Positions 1 through 8,156 of a stretch of 41,607 bases of DNA are shown here, one piece after another; the first letter of the stretch is position 1; every line of letters starts with the position of its first letter. The notes under the pieces are model-generated. The model had not been told where the DNA came from. It was given only the letters and a program-made list of their open reading frames with translations, and did no database searches. The position numbers were made by a program, and so were the translations under genes. This DNA is from Clostridiaceae bacterium (GTDB lineage Bacteria; Bacillota; Clostridia; Lachnospirales; Lachnospiraceae). The DNA lies in the NCBI GenBank assembly GCA_021200535.1, contig JAJQGL010000073.1:1-41607 (forward strand), in the 5' to 3' direction.

Positions 1-2
1 CT

Positions 3-272
3 CGTGGGCGCGGAGATGGGTATAAGAGAAAGGACATTGTAGCGCAGGATGGGGAAAGTCTGGTCTTTGTAGAAGTAAAATACAGGAAAAACGGCGGGAT
101 GGGTGATGTTTTGGAAACAGTTACCCCTGCAAAACAGCGTCGGATTATCCGGACTGCCAGGCAATATCTGTACAAAAATAGGCTGGTCGATATCCCATGC
201 CGTTTTGATGTGATAGGGTTTTCGGGAGAAGCGCTGCATTATATTGAAAATGCATTTGAAGTGACAGACTGA
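3..272 (+). CDS. yraN: YraN/UPF0102 family endonuclease-like protein, 5' truncated by the window edge
   Basis: The C-terminal 89 residues of a YraN-type protein are visible in frame 3. The nuclease-like core signature VFVEVKYR is followed by a VTPAK turn, a helix with paired arginines, the RFDVIGF strand and the closing IENAF segment, all typical of the family. YraN proteins have a restriction-endonuclease-like fold and an unsettled role, possibly in DNA processing or recombination. The start lies outside the window. One oddity: where the family usually has GExD just before the first strand, this copy reads KRKD, so the Asp is present but the Glu is not. Because this lies within 35 bases of the window edge, a sequence error cannot be excluded. 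pgeF follows 27 bases downstream. Confidence 0.8.
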   Translation, partial: RGRGDGYKRKDIVAQDGESLVFVEVKYRKNGGMGDVLETVTPAKQRRIIRTARQYLYKNRLVDIPCRFDVIGFSGEALHYIENAFEVTD

Positions 273-299
273 TACAAAAGGAGGCAGGAAAAACAGAAT

Positions 300-1241
300 A
301 TGGAACGGAGGACGCATATAGAAAAGAAAAAAGAACATATTCGTATGCTCTGGGAACAGGCACAGAAAAAGCGGGAGCTGCATCAGGAAAAACCGTATCT
401 GCACAGGCAGCCGGAATGTGAATTGGAGTTTGCGGGAGAATTTCCGCTGATCCGTTTTCGCGCATTTCAGGCGTATCCTGAGCTTTTGGCTGCATTTTCA
501 ACTCGTTTTGGAGGGGTGAGTAAGGGAGATCTTTCCGAACTGAATCTGGGATTTGGAAGAGGGGATACCGGCGAAGCAGTCTCACAAAATTACAACCGTT
601 TCTGCGATGCGCTTGGAATTACCCCGGAAACACTGGTGCTGTCAGATCAGGTTCACAGCACCACGGTGCAGTGTGTTTCAAAGGCAGATGCCTGCGGTGC
701 AGAGATTCGGAAAACATTAAAAGCAGCAGATGGTTTGGCAACGGCAGAAAAGAATCTTTGCCTTGTCACTTCGTATGCAGATTGTGTTCCATTGTTTTTT
801 TATGATCCGGTGAAACAGGTCATTGCTGCATCGCACTCCGGATGGAAAGGGACTGCAGGAAGAATCGGCGAACAGACGGTAAAGCTTTTACAGCGGGAAT
901 TTGGCTCGGACAGCCGTGATATTATTGCAGTAATCGGGCCGTCAATCTGTCAGGACTGCTATGAGGTCAGCCGTGATGTTGTGGAGGAAATGCAGAAACA
1001 ATACCGTACAGAGCAGGTGGAAAAGTTTGCGGTACCCTCCGCAAAAAAAGATGGCAAATTCCAGCTTGACCTGTGGTATGCCAATGCCCTGCAGCTGCTT
1101 GATTCCGGTATCACGAAGGAGCATCTTCACGTTGCGGGGATCTGTACCTGCTGCAATAGCGGGCTTTTATTTTCCCACCGTGCTTCGGGAGGAAAACGTG
1201 GAAATTTATGTGGTTTTTTATCTCTTGCGGGTACCGCCTGA
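300..1241 (+). CDS. pgeF: PgeF/YfiH family protein (multicopper polyphenol oxidase-laccase domain)
   Basis: 313 residues. Family hallmarks are in order: FSTRFGGVS near residue 66, the Q117xH119 segment, YADCVPL with Cys162, the metal-site signature SHSGWKGTAG around His179, GPSICQDCYEV around 213-223, and the C-terminal GICTCCN motif at 280-286. The family was first called a laccase but is now linked to purine nucleoside phosphorolysis or deamination, and to correcting misincorporated L-Ser in peptidoglycan in E. coli (family knowledge). The N-terminus carries an unusually charged, Lys/Arg/Glu-rich stretch of about 40 residues before the fold begins. An AAGGAGG lies about 15 bases before the ATG, a long spacing, so the start is only moderately certain. 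A hairpin follows the stop. Confidence 0.9.
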   Translation: MERRTHIEKKKEHIRMLWEQAQKKRELHQEKPYLHRQPECELEFAGEFPLIRFRAFQAYPELLAAFSTRFGGVSKGDLSELNLGFGRGDTGEAVSQNYNRFCDALGITPETLVLSDQVHSTTVQCVSKADACGAEIRKTLKAADGLATAEKNLCLVTSYADCVPLFFYDPVKQVIAASHSGWKGTAGRIGEQTVKLLQREFGSDSRDIIAVIGPSICQDCYEVSRDVVEEMQKQYRTEQVEKFAVPSAKKDGKFQLDLWYANALQLLDSGITKEHLHVAGICTCCNSGLLFSHRASGGKRGNLCGFLSLAGTA

Positions 1242-1250
1242 AGGGAAAAG

Positions 1251-1297
1251 AACAGGAAGATTTTGGGAAAGCACTTTCTTTTTATCCTGTTTTATGG
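1251..1297 (+). terminator. Hairpin after pgeF, probable weak terminator
   Basis: AACAGGA at 1251-1257 pairs with TCCTGTT at 1285-1291. Between them GAAA/TTTC can form a small inner stem. The outer arm is followed by TTATGG, so the U-tract is poor. It separates pgeF from the lipoprotein gene and could be a terminator or attenuator. Confidence 0.4.
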
Positions 1298-1347
1298 TAT
1301 AAAAGAAAATGTTGTATTTTATATAACCAACGATGGAGGAAATTAAA

Positions 1348-2478
1348 TTGAAGAAATCATATCGAATCATATCAGCGGCATTATGTGCAGTATTATCTGT
1401 GTCTTTGTTAAATGGATGTTCTCTTCCGGGAATTCAAAAAAATACGCAGCAGACGGATTCCTCAGACAGCAGTGAGAGCAGCGAAGAGGAGACAGAAAAA
1501 CTGGACCCGGTCATTGAAAATGCCGGAGACTATGTAACACTTGCCGACTACAGCACGGTGACATTAAAAACAAGCGACATTGAGGACGAGATTGAATCCA
1601 ATAAAAACGAAACACTGGAGTCCTATGCAACTTATAAAAAAATAAAAACCGGGAAAGTAGAGGATGGAGATACCGTCAATATCTATTATGTCGGAAAGCT
1701 GGACGGCGAGGCATTTGACGGCGGCACATGCAGCAAAAAGACTAACCCGGAGGGTTATGACTTAGAAATCGGCTCTGGTACGTTTGTCGACGGCTTTGAA
1801 GATGCCCTGATTGGTAAAAAAATCGGAAAAACCTATAAGATTAAGGTTACTTTTCCGGAAACCTATACGCAGAATGAGGATCTGGCGGGGCAGGATACAG
1901 TCTTTACTGTGACAATTAACTATAAACAGGGAAAAAAGATATTGCCGGAGTTTAACAATAAATTCGTAAAAAAATACCTGACAAGCTATAAGTCGGTTAA
2001 AGACTATGAAAAAAAGACAAGAAAGACGATTATCCAGAATCTGGCGATCAAGCAGGTGGTCAATGATTCGACAGTAGACAGCTATCCGGAGGAACGTGTG
2101 ACAGCCAAAATAGAATCAATGCGGTCTGTAATAGAAGAATCCCTGACTTCTGCTGGTTCTTCCATTGAGACGTATCTGGAAGCACAGGGAATGACCGAAG
2201 AGGATTATGAAACCCAGCTTGAAAGCAGTGCAAAGGATGATATCGGAACGCAGCTGATCTATTATGCGATTGCCCAGAAAGAAGGGTTGGAGGTAGAAGA
2301 GAGCGAGTACGAAGAGGCTCTGGAAACGTATTTAAGTAACTATAACTGTGACAGTGAAGAAGATCTGGATGATTTATTTTTGTCCTATTACGGTTCGGAT
2401 GCAAAAACAGTTCTGTATATGAACATTATGTATAGCAATATTGCAGAGTTTTTGGCAGAGAGAGTAGAAGAAGAGTAA
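1348..2478 (+). CDS. Lipoprotein with FKBP-type peptidyl-prolyl isomerase domain and trigger-factor-like C-terminal region
   Basis: Probably an extracytoplasmic folding factor anchored to the membrane. I chose the TTG at 1348 because GGAGGA at 1335-1340 is then spaced 7 bases away; the ATG at 1333 would put the ribosome site inside the gene. From this start the protein has 376 residues. It opens with a Lys-rich signal peptide and a lipobox ending LNGC at Cys24, then a Ser/Glu-rich linker. The FKBP core follows (roughly residues 105-200): GDTVNIYYVGKLDGEAFDGG, the GSGTFVDGFEDALIG loop and a KVTFPE strand. The remaining 170 residues are acidic and helical and resemble the chaperone part of trigger factor. 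It is a foldase-lipoprotein analogue of PrsA by inference. Isomerase activity itself is not provable from sequence. Confidence 0.85.
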   Translation: MKKSYRIISAALCAVLSVSLLNGCSLPGIQKNTQQTDSSDSSESSEEETEKLDPVIENAGDYVTLADYSTVTLKTSDIEDEIESNKNETLESYATYKKIKTGKVEDGDTVNIYYVGKLDGEAFDGGTCSKKTNPEGYDLEIGSGTFVDGFEDALIGKKIGKTYKIKVTFPETYTQNEDLAGQDTVFTVTINYKQGKKILPEFNNKFVKKYLTSYKSVKDYEKKTRKTIIQNLAIKQVVNDSTVDSYPEERVTAKIESMRSVIEESLTSAGSSIETYLEAQGMTEEDYETQLESSAKDDIGTQLIYYAIAQKEGLEVEESEYEEALETYLSNYNCDSEEDLDDLFLSYYGSDAKTVLYMNIMYSNIAEFLAERVEEE

Positions 2479-2555
2479 ATAACAGTATACACTGCCGGGC
2501 TTGTAAAAAACACAGGCCGGAGAGGAGCATAAGGCATTGCAGAAAAGGGGTGCTA

Positions 2556-3875
2556 ATGAGTAAGCCAGTTGTAGCCATTGTTGGACGTCCGAATGTGGGG
2601 AAATCCACATTGTTTAACATGATGGCAGGAAAGCGGATTGCGATTGTAAAGGATACGCCGGGAGTGACAAGGGACCGCATATATGCGGATGTTTCCTGGC
2701 TGAATTATCAGTTTACAATTATGGATACCGGCGGCATTGAGCCGGAGAGTAACAACCAGATGCTGCGCAGCATGCAGGAGCAGGCAGAGATGGCGATTGA
2801 AATGGCGGACGTTGTTTTGTTTCTTGTAGATGTAAAGCAGGGTCTGGTAGATGCTGATTTCAGGGTGGCAGATATGCTGCGCAGGGCACACAAGAGGGTA
2901 GTGCTGGTTGTAAATAAAGTCGACAATTTTGAAAAAATGATGCCGGATGTTTATGAGTTTTACAATCTTGGCATCGGGGAACCTCATCCGGTTTCTTCTA
3001 TTGGCAAGCTGGGAATCGGCGATATGCTTGATGAGCTTACGGCTTTGTTCCCTGAAAATCTGGAAGAGGAGGAGGACGAACGGCCGAGAGTTGCGATTAT
3101 CGGAAAGCCAAATGTCGGAAAATCTTCGATTATCAATAAGCTGCTTGGAGAAAACCGTGTGATCGTATCAGATGTTGCCGGCACGACCAGGGATGCGGTT
3201 GATACAGAGATTGTCTGGAACGAAAAGGAATATGTCTTTATTGACACGGCAGGGCTTCGCCGGAAAAACAAAATAAAAGAAGAAATCGAGCGCTATAGCA
3301 TTTTGAGAACAGTTTCAGCGGTAGAACGCGCGGATGTTGTTGTACTGGTAATTGATGCCACAGACGGTGTTACGGAGCAGGATGCGAAAATAGCAGGGAT
3401 TGCCCATGACCGGGGCCGTGGAATTATCATTGCGGTCAACAAATGGGATGCGGTTGAGAAGGATAACCATTCGATAAAAGAATACACACGCAATATCCGA
3501 AATGTGCTGTCGTTTATGCCGTATGCGGAAATCATCTTTATTTCAGCACAGACTGGGCAGAGGCTTCCGAAGCTGTTTGATCTGCTGGACGTTGTGATTC
3601 AGAATCAGCAGCTGCGCGTTGCAACCGGTGTTTTGAATGACATTTTGGCAGAAGCCGTGGCAATGCAGCAGCCGCCTTCCGATAAAGGACGCAGATTAAA
3701 GATTTTCTATATGACACAGGTCAGCATAAAGCCGCCAACTTTTGTTGTTTTTGTAAATGACAAGCGGCTGATGCATTTTTCATATACCCGTTATCTGGAG
3801 AATAAAATACGGGAGGCGTTTGGATTTGGAGGAACTTCATTAAAGTTCCTGATTAGGGAGCGAAAGGAAAAATAA
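2556..3875 (+). CDS. der: Ribosome biogenesis GTPase Der (EngA), double Era-like GTPase
   Basis: 439 residues, the normal length. Two G domains in tandem are clear. The first has GRPNVGKS at residues 10-17, DTPGVTRD, DTGG and NKVD. The second has GKPNVGKS at 183-190, AGTTRD, DTAG and NKWD. A C-terminal KH-like domain follows with the typical FVNDKRLMHFSYTRYLENKIRE segment. Der acts in late assembly of the 50S ribosomal subunit. The upstream in-frame GTG at 2550 is possible, but the ATG at 2556 has an AGGGG 5 bases before it and gives the standard MSKPVVAIVGRP start. plsY begins two bases after the stop, which suggests one transcript der-plsY-gpsA, an order common in Firmicutes. Confidence 0.97.
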   Translation: MSKPVVAIVGRPNVGKSTLFNMMAGKRIAIVKDTPGVTRDRIYADVSWLNYQFTIMDTGGIEPESNNQMLRSMQEQAEMAIEMADVVLFLVDVKQGLVDADFRVADMLRRAHKRVVLVVNKVDNFEKMMPDVYEFYNLGIGEPHPVSSIGKLGIGDMLDELTALFPENLEEEEDERPRVAIIGKPNVGKSSIINKLLGENRVIVSDVAGTTRDAVDTEIVWNEKEYVFIDTAGLRRKNKIKEEIERYSILRTVSAVERADVVVLVIDATDGVTEQDAKIAGIAHDRGRGIIIAVNKWDAVEKDNHSIKEYTRNIRNVLSFMPYAEIIFISAQTGQRLPKLFDLLDVVIQNQQLRVATGVLNDILAEAVAMQQPPSDKGRRLKIFYMTQVSIKPPTFVVFVNDKRLMHFSYTRYLENKIREAFGFGGTSLKFLIRERKEK

Positions 3876-3877
3876 CT

Positions 3878-4528
3878 ATGTTAGAAATCATAATATGCAT
3901 TGCGGCAGGATATTTGTTTGGCTGTGTTTCATGCGGCTATATTGTTGGAAAATTACACCATACGGATATTCGTACCTTAGGCAGCGGAAATGCCGGTACA
4001 ACCAATGTACTGCGTAACTTCGGCGCTGCTTCTGCGGCAGTAACGTTTGCCGGCGATCTGTTAAAGGCAGTTGTGCCGATTTTACTGATCCGTTTTGCCT
4101 TTGACACGCAGACGGACTGTTATCTTCTTTGTTTATACTGCGGCCTTGGCGTCGTTCTCGGCCACAATTATCCATTTTACCTTGGCTTTAAGGGAGGCAA
4201 AGGGATTGCTGTCACGTCAGCGGTTGTCATGTCTGCGGCGCATCCGGTTATGATTCCGATCGGACTTGCCATTTTTCTGGCAGCGGTTATTCTGACGCGC
4301 TATGTTTCTGTCGGTTCCCTTCTTGTTGCATGGTACATACCTGCAAATACACTGGTATTTCACAATCAGGATGCGGATTTTATTCATATGATGATTATCA
4401 GTCTTTTGTTTACTGCATTTGCTTATTTTCAGCATCGTGAAAATATTTCCCGTCTGATTCATGGCAATGAAAATAAATTATGGAAAACGAAACGTGAGAA
4501 GGAGGTTATGGGAAATGAGCAAGGTTAG
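3878..4528 (+). CDS. plsY: Glycerol-3-phosphate acyltransferase PlsY
   Basis: 216 residues, an integral membrane enzyme that moves the acyl group from acyl-phosphate to the sn-1 position of glycerol-3-phosphate, the first acylation in phospholipid synthesis. The first loop motif GSGNAGTTN is at residues 35-43, and the second conserved loop GHNYPFYLGFKGGKG is at 95-109. Several hydrophobic segments separate them, including one at the extreme N-terminus. The C-terminus adds a short charged tail and overlaps the start of gpsA by 14 bases. The pairing is functional as well as physical: GpsA makes the glycerol-3-phosphate that PlsY uses. Confidence 0.96.
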   Translation: MLEIIICIAAGYLFGCVSCGYIVGKLHHTDIRTLGSGNAGTTNVLRNFGAASAAVTFAGDLLKAVVPILLIRFAFDTQTDCYLLCLYCGLGVVLGHNYPFYLGFKGGKGIAVTSAVVMSAAHPVMIPIGLAIFLAAVILTRYVSVGSLLVAWYIPANTLVFHNQDADFIHMMIISLLFTAFAYFQHRENISRLIHGNENKLWKTKREKEVMGNEQG

Positions 4529-5813
4529 TTTTCTCGGCGCGGGGAGCTGGGGGACTGCGCTGGCCATTATGCTGGCAGAGCACGGCCATCAGGTAACTCT
4601 CTGGTCAAAGGTAGAAGATGAGGTTTTGATGCTTCAGAACAACAGGGAGCATATGCAGCGTCTGCCGGGCATAAAACTGCCGGAAAGTATTGTTGTGACA
4701 AGGGAACTTTCGCTTGCCTGCAGTAACCAGGATCTGATTGTTTTTTCGGTGGCATCGCCATTTGTGCGCAGCGTAGCAAAAGAAGCTGCCGGCTTCATTT
4801 CCGAAGGGCAGAAAATTGTGAATGTGGCAAAAGGGATTGAAGAAGCATCACTGGAGACACTTCGCGATATTCTGACAGACGAAATTCCGAAAGCGGATAT
4901 CTCTGTGCTTTCCGGCCCGAGCCATGCGGAAGAGGTTGCCATGAGGATGCCGACTACAGTAGTGGTGGGTTCTATGGAAAAAGAGACAGCGCTTTTTATT
5001 CAGGAAATTTTTATGAACGAATATTTTCGTGTCTATATTAGTCCGGATATCATTGGCATTGAACTGGGCGGTTCTGTCAAAAATGTCATTGCACTGGCGG
5101 CAGGTGCCTGTGATGGTCTGGGTTACGGCGATAATACAAAGGAGACACTTCGCGATATTCTGACAGACGAAATTCCGAAAGCGGATATCTCTGTGCTTTC
5201 CGGCCCGAGCCATGCGGAAGAGGTTGCCATGAGGATGCCGACTACAGTAGTGGTGGGTTCTATGGAAAAAGAGACAGCGCTTTTTATTCAGGAAATTTTT
5301 ATGAACGAATATTTTCGTGTCTATATTAGTCCGGATATCATTGGCATTGAACTGGGCGGTTCTGTCAAAAATGTCATTGCACTGGCGGCAGGTGCCTGTG
5401 ATGGTCTGGGTTACGGCGATAATACAAAGGCAGCGCTTATGACGCGCGGGATTGCTGAAATCACGCGCCTTGGGCTTGCCATGGGGGCGCAGATTGAAAC
5501 GCTTGGAGGACTTTCCGGAATCGGCGATCTGATTGTTACCTGTACCAGCAAGCACAGCCGCAATTATAACGCCGGTTACCTGATGGGAAAAGGCTATTCG
5601 ACAAAAGAGGCTATGGCAGAGGTCAAGCAGGTTGTGGAGGGGGTTTATTCTGCAAAAGCAGTATATAAACTGGCGCAAAAGCACAATATATCCATGCCGA
5701 TTGTGGAACAGCTCTGCAAGGTCCTTTTTGAAGATGGCAAGGCAGAAGAGGTCGTCAGGAATCTGATGACAAGAGACAGACGGATGGAATACCCTGATAT
5801 GGAATGGAAATAA
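4515..5813 (+). CDS. gpsA: Glycerol-3-phosphate dehydrogenase [NAD(P)+] with an internal 96-residue tandem duplication
   Basis: GpsA reduces dihydroxyacetone phosphate to glycerol-3-phosphate. The ATG at 4515, with GGAGG about 10 bases upstream, gives MSKVSFLGAGSWGTALA, the NAD-binding Rossmann start. The frame runs 432 residues, whereas the family is about 335. The excess is exactly one repeat: residues 114-209 are followed by an identical 210-305. Each copy holds the substrate loop SGPSHAEEV (first copy 133-141) and the catalytic-lysine segment GGSVKNVIALAAGA (Lys189, and Lys285 in the second copy). Removing one copy leaves a normal 336-residue enzyme. The remaining C-terminal domain, including the GIGDLIVTC segment, is intact. 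The product as written probably misfolds or is partly active, but the frame is open throughout. An assembly artefact is also possible. Confidence 0.93.
   Translation: MSKVSFLGAGSWGTALAIMLAEHGHQVTLWSKVEDEVLMLQNNREHMQRLPGIKLPESIVVTRELSLACSNQDLIVFSVASPFVRSVAKEAAGFISEGQKIVNVAKGIEEASLETLRDILTDEIPKADISVLSGPSHAEEVAMRMPTTVVVGSMEKETALFIQEIFMNEYFRVYISPDIIGIELGGSVKNVIALAAGACDGLGYGDNTKETLRDILTDEIPKADISVLSGPSHAEEVAMRMPTTVVVGSMEKETALFIQEIFMNEYFRVYISPDIIGIELGGSVKNVIALAAGACDGLGYGDNTKAALMTRGIAEITRLGLAMGAQIETLGGLSGIGDLIVTCTSKHSRNYNAGYLMGKGYSTKEAMAEVKQVVEGVYSAKAVYKLAQKHNISMPIVEQLCKVLFEDGKAEEVVRNLMTRDRRMEYPDMEWK
4853..5430 (+). repeat. Exact 288-bp tandem duplication inside gpsA
   Basis: Bases 4853-5142 and 5141-5430 are identical by direct reading, with a period of 288 bases (96 codons, in frame). 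Copies share only a GG at the joint, so the duplication was made with two bases of microhomology. The bases just outside differ (T4852 against A5140, A5143 against C5431). No base changes have built up, which points to a very recent event or an assembly error. Confidence 0.97.
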
Positions 5814-5881
5814 CACTTTGGACATATTTTATCCCAGACAGGCATATAGTTTTATCAAACAGACTGGGGAGATCGAAGGTT

Positions 5882-6226
5882 ATGAACGGAAACAGCAGTC
5901 AGGGATATCATGTGGCAGTTAGCCGGAGTGATAAAGTACGGGAGGCAAAGGCGGCATTTGGGACAGCCTCTGGCGGAGGCAGAAGCTTTCCGGAGGGAAG
6001 CACCGCGCAAAACCAAAAAAAGTATCGGAAGGAGAAAGAAATTCCTTTTGGAATGATTCGGATGCTGGCTGCCGGGGTGCTTTTTTTAATGCTGCTGTTG
6101 TTTTGCCACTATGATGTATCATATCACGGCATGGAACGCAGCTCCATCGAAAACGCGCTGTCGGACGACAGCCATTGGCAGGAGCTGGTTCATCAGGCCA
6201 GGCAGGTGATGAAACAGATTAAGTAG
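5882..6226 (+). CDS. Small single-span membrane protein of unknown function
   Basis: 114 residues from the ATG at 5882; GGGGAG and GAAGG lie upstream, neither ideally spaced. I do not recognise a family. The N-terminal half is polar, basic and Gly/Ser-rich with no obvious fold. A Lys/Glu-rich patch leads into one membrane helix, IRMLAAGVLFLMLLLFC, at about residues 59-76. The outer tail of about 38 residues has a Ser/Asp/His-rich stretch and a final amphipathic helix ending in Lys. The topology suggests a cytoplasmic N-terminus. It sits between gpsA and the radical SAM gene, close to both, and is probably co-transcribed. An open frame continues upstream to 5804 but overlaps the gpsA end and lacks a ribosome site. 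Confidence 0.7.
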   Translation: MNGNSSQGYHVAVSRSDKVREAKAAFGTASGGGRSFPEGSTAQNQKKYRKEKEIPFGMIRMLAAGVLFLMLLLFCHYDVSYHGMERSSIENALSDDSHWQELVHQARQVMKQIK

Positions 6227-6259
6227 CCGGAAAAACCGGCAGATGGAGACAAAAAAGCA

Positions 6260-8134
6260 ATGAGAAAGCTGGCATTGAGTGATGATATACTGCTGTCGGT
6301 TGAAAAACCGGCACGCTATATCGGCGGCGAGATTAATATGGTTAAAAAAGATCCAAAGGAGGTTGCTATCCGGTTTTGTATGTGTTTTCCGGATGTCTAT
6401 GAGATCGGCATGTCACATCTTGGAATACAGATTCTGTATGATATGTTAAATCTTAGAGAGGATGTGTATTGTGAGAGGGTGTATTCGCCGTGGCTGGATC
6501 TTGACCGGATTATGCGAAACCAGAAAATCCCGCTTTTTGCGCTGGAGAGTCAGGAACCGGTAAAAGATTTTGATTTTTTGGGAATCACGATACAGTATGA
6601 AATGTGTTATACCAATATTCTGCAGGTGCTGGATCTTTCGCAGATTCCACTGTTAGCAGGGGAGCGCACAAGAGAGCATCCGTTTGTGATCGGGGGAGGC
6701 CCATGCACCTATAATCCGGAGCCGATTGCGGATTTTTTTGATCTGTTTTACATCGGGGAAGGGGAGACTGTTTATTATACACTTTTGGACAAGTATAAGG
6801 AATGGAAACAGTCTGGTGCTTCCAGAGAAGAATTTTTAAAAATGGCGGCCGGGATTCCGGGAATCTATGTTCCGTCTTTTTATAAGCCGGAATATCATGC
6901 GGATGGCACACTTGCTTCCTTTCAAAGGCTTGTGCCGGAGGCGCCGGAAAAGATTCTCAAACAGGTAGAACAGGACATGTCAGATACCTTTTATCCGGAA
7001 AAGCCGCTGGTGCCATATATAAAAGTGACACAGGACCGCGTCGTTTTAGAGATACAGCGTGGCTGTATCCGCGGCTGCCGTTTTTGCCAGGCGGGCATGC
7101 TGTACCGTCCAATCCGGCCGCGCAGTCTGGAATTTTTAAAGCAGCGTGCCAAAAAAATGTTAGAGACAACCGGACAGGACGAGATTTCTCTGAGTTCTTT
7201 AAGCTCCAGTGATTTTAAAGAACTTCCGGAGCTGGTGTACTGGCTGATTGATGAATTCCGGGATAAGGGCGTCAATATTTCACTGCCGTCTCTCCGGATT
7301 GATGCGTTTGCGCTGGATGTTATGTCAAAGGTTCAGGATATCCGCAAAAGCAGTCTGACATTTGCGCCGGAGGCCGGTTCGCAGCGTATGCGCAATGTCA
7401 TCAACAAAGGCCTGACCGAAGAGGTAATTCTGAAAGGGGCGCTTGATGCATTCCGTGGCGGATGGAACCGCGTTAAGCTTTATTTTATGCTGGGACTTCC
7501 CGGTGAAACAGACGAGGATATTGAGCAGATTGCCGTGTTGTCAGACAAGATTGCCAAAGAGTATTACACCATCCCAAAGGAGCAGAGAAACGGCAGGGTC
7601 AGCATAGTGACCAGCACTTCTATTTTCGTGCCTAAGCCTTTTACGCCGTTTCAATGGGCGCCGATGGTTTCCAAGGAGTACGCGACAGAAAAGCGGTTTT
7701 TCCTTTTGGATAAGGTGAAATCCCAGCTCAATGCAAAAAGCATTAAATATAATTGTCATGATGCAGATGTTTCAGAGCTGGAAGGCATATTTGCCAGAGG
7801 GGACAGAAGATTATGCAGTGTCATTTTGCAGGCGTATCAGAGCGGCTGCTTTTATGATGCATGGTCAGAGACTTTTCACTATGAAAAGTGGGTGCAGGCA
7901 TTTCAGGACCATCAGCTGGATATGGATTTTTATATTAAACGGGAACGGGAGGAGGACGAGCTGTTTCCGTGGGACTTTATAGATATCGGTGTTACAAAGC
8001 GCTTTTTGCGTAACGAATACCGGCAGGCAAAGAAAGAGATGGTAACGCCGAACTGCCGGGCAAAATGTGCAGGCTGCGGCGCTGCAAAGTTTGGCTGTGG
8101 CGTTTGTGTGGAAGAGCGGGAGAACACACCATAA
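6260..8134 (+). CDS. TIGR03960-family B12-binding/radical SAM protein
   Basis: 624 residues. The N-terminal part resembles a cobalamin-binding-like domain (FCMCFPDVYEIGMSHLGIQILY). The radical SAM cluster motif is CIRGCRFC with Cys269, Cys273 and Cys276, followed by downstream barrel features such as SLPSLRIDAF and the FMLGLPGETDED segment. A Cys-rich tail (CRAKCAGCGAAKFGCGVC) near the C-terminus suggests a second metal site. The substrate is not known. Members are almost always next to a DUF2344 (TIGR03936) protein, as here, and often near RNase G and ribosomal L21/L27 genes, which hints at an RNA or ribosome modification role. That role is inference. Confidence 0.9.
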   Translation: MRKLALSDDILLSVEKPARYIGGEINMVKKDPKEVAIRFCMCFPDVYEIGMSHLGIQILYDMLNLREDVYCERVYSPWLDLDRIMRNQKIPLFALESQEPVKDFDFLGITIQYEMCYTNILQVLDLSQIPLLAGERTREHPFVIGGGPCTYNPEPIADFFDLFYIGEGETVYYTLLDKYKEWKQSGASREEFLKMAAGIPGIYVPSFYKPEYHADGTLASFQRLVPEAPEKILKQVEQDMSDTFYPEKPLVPYIKVTQDRVVLEIQRGCIRGCRFCQAGMLYRPIRPRSLEFLKQRAKKMLETTGQDEISLSSLSSSDFKELPELVYWLIDEFRDKGVNISLPSLRIDAFALDVMSKVQDIRKSSLTFAPEAGSQRMRNVINKGLTEEVILKGALDAFRGGWNRVKLYFMLGLPGETDEDIEQIAVLSDKIAKEYYTIPKEQRNGRVSIVTSTSIFVPKPFTPFQWAPMVSKEYATEKRFFLLDKVKSQLNAKSIKYNCHDADVSELEGIFARGDRRLCSVILQAYQSGCFYDAWSETFHYEKWVQAFQDHQLDMDFYIKREREEDELFPWDFIDIGVTKRFLRNEYRQAKKEMVTPNCRAKCAGCGAAKFGCGVCVEERENTP

Positions 8135-8156
8135 AACAGAAATGAGGTTATATCCG

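Noticed and set aside
961-1302. + strand open frame inside pgeF
   Set aside because: It is an alternate frame of pgeF with no ribosome site and no recognisable domain.
4848-5825. Open - strand frame of 325 codons opposite gpsA
   Set aside because: It is a shadow of gpsA, lengthened by the same duplication. It has no ribosome site and a Cys/His-rich composition unlike a real protein.
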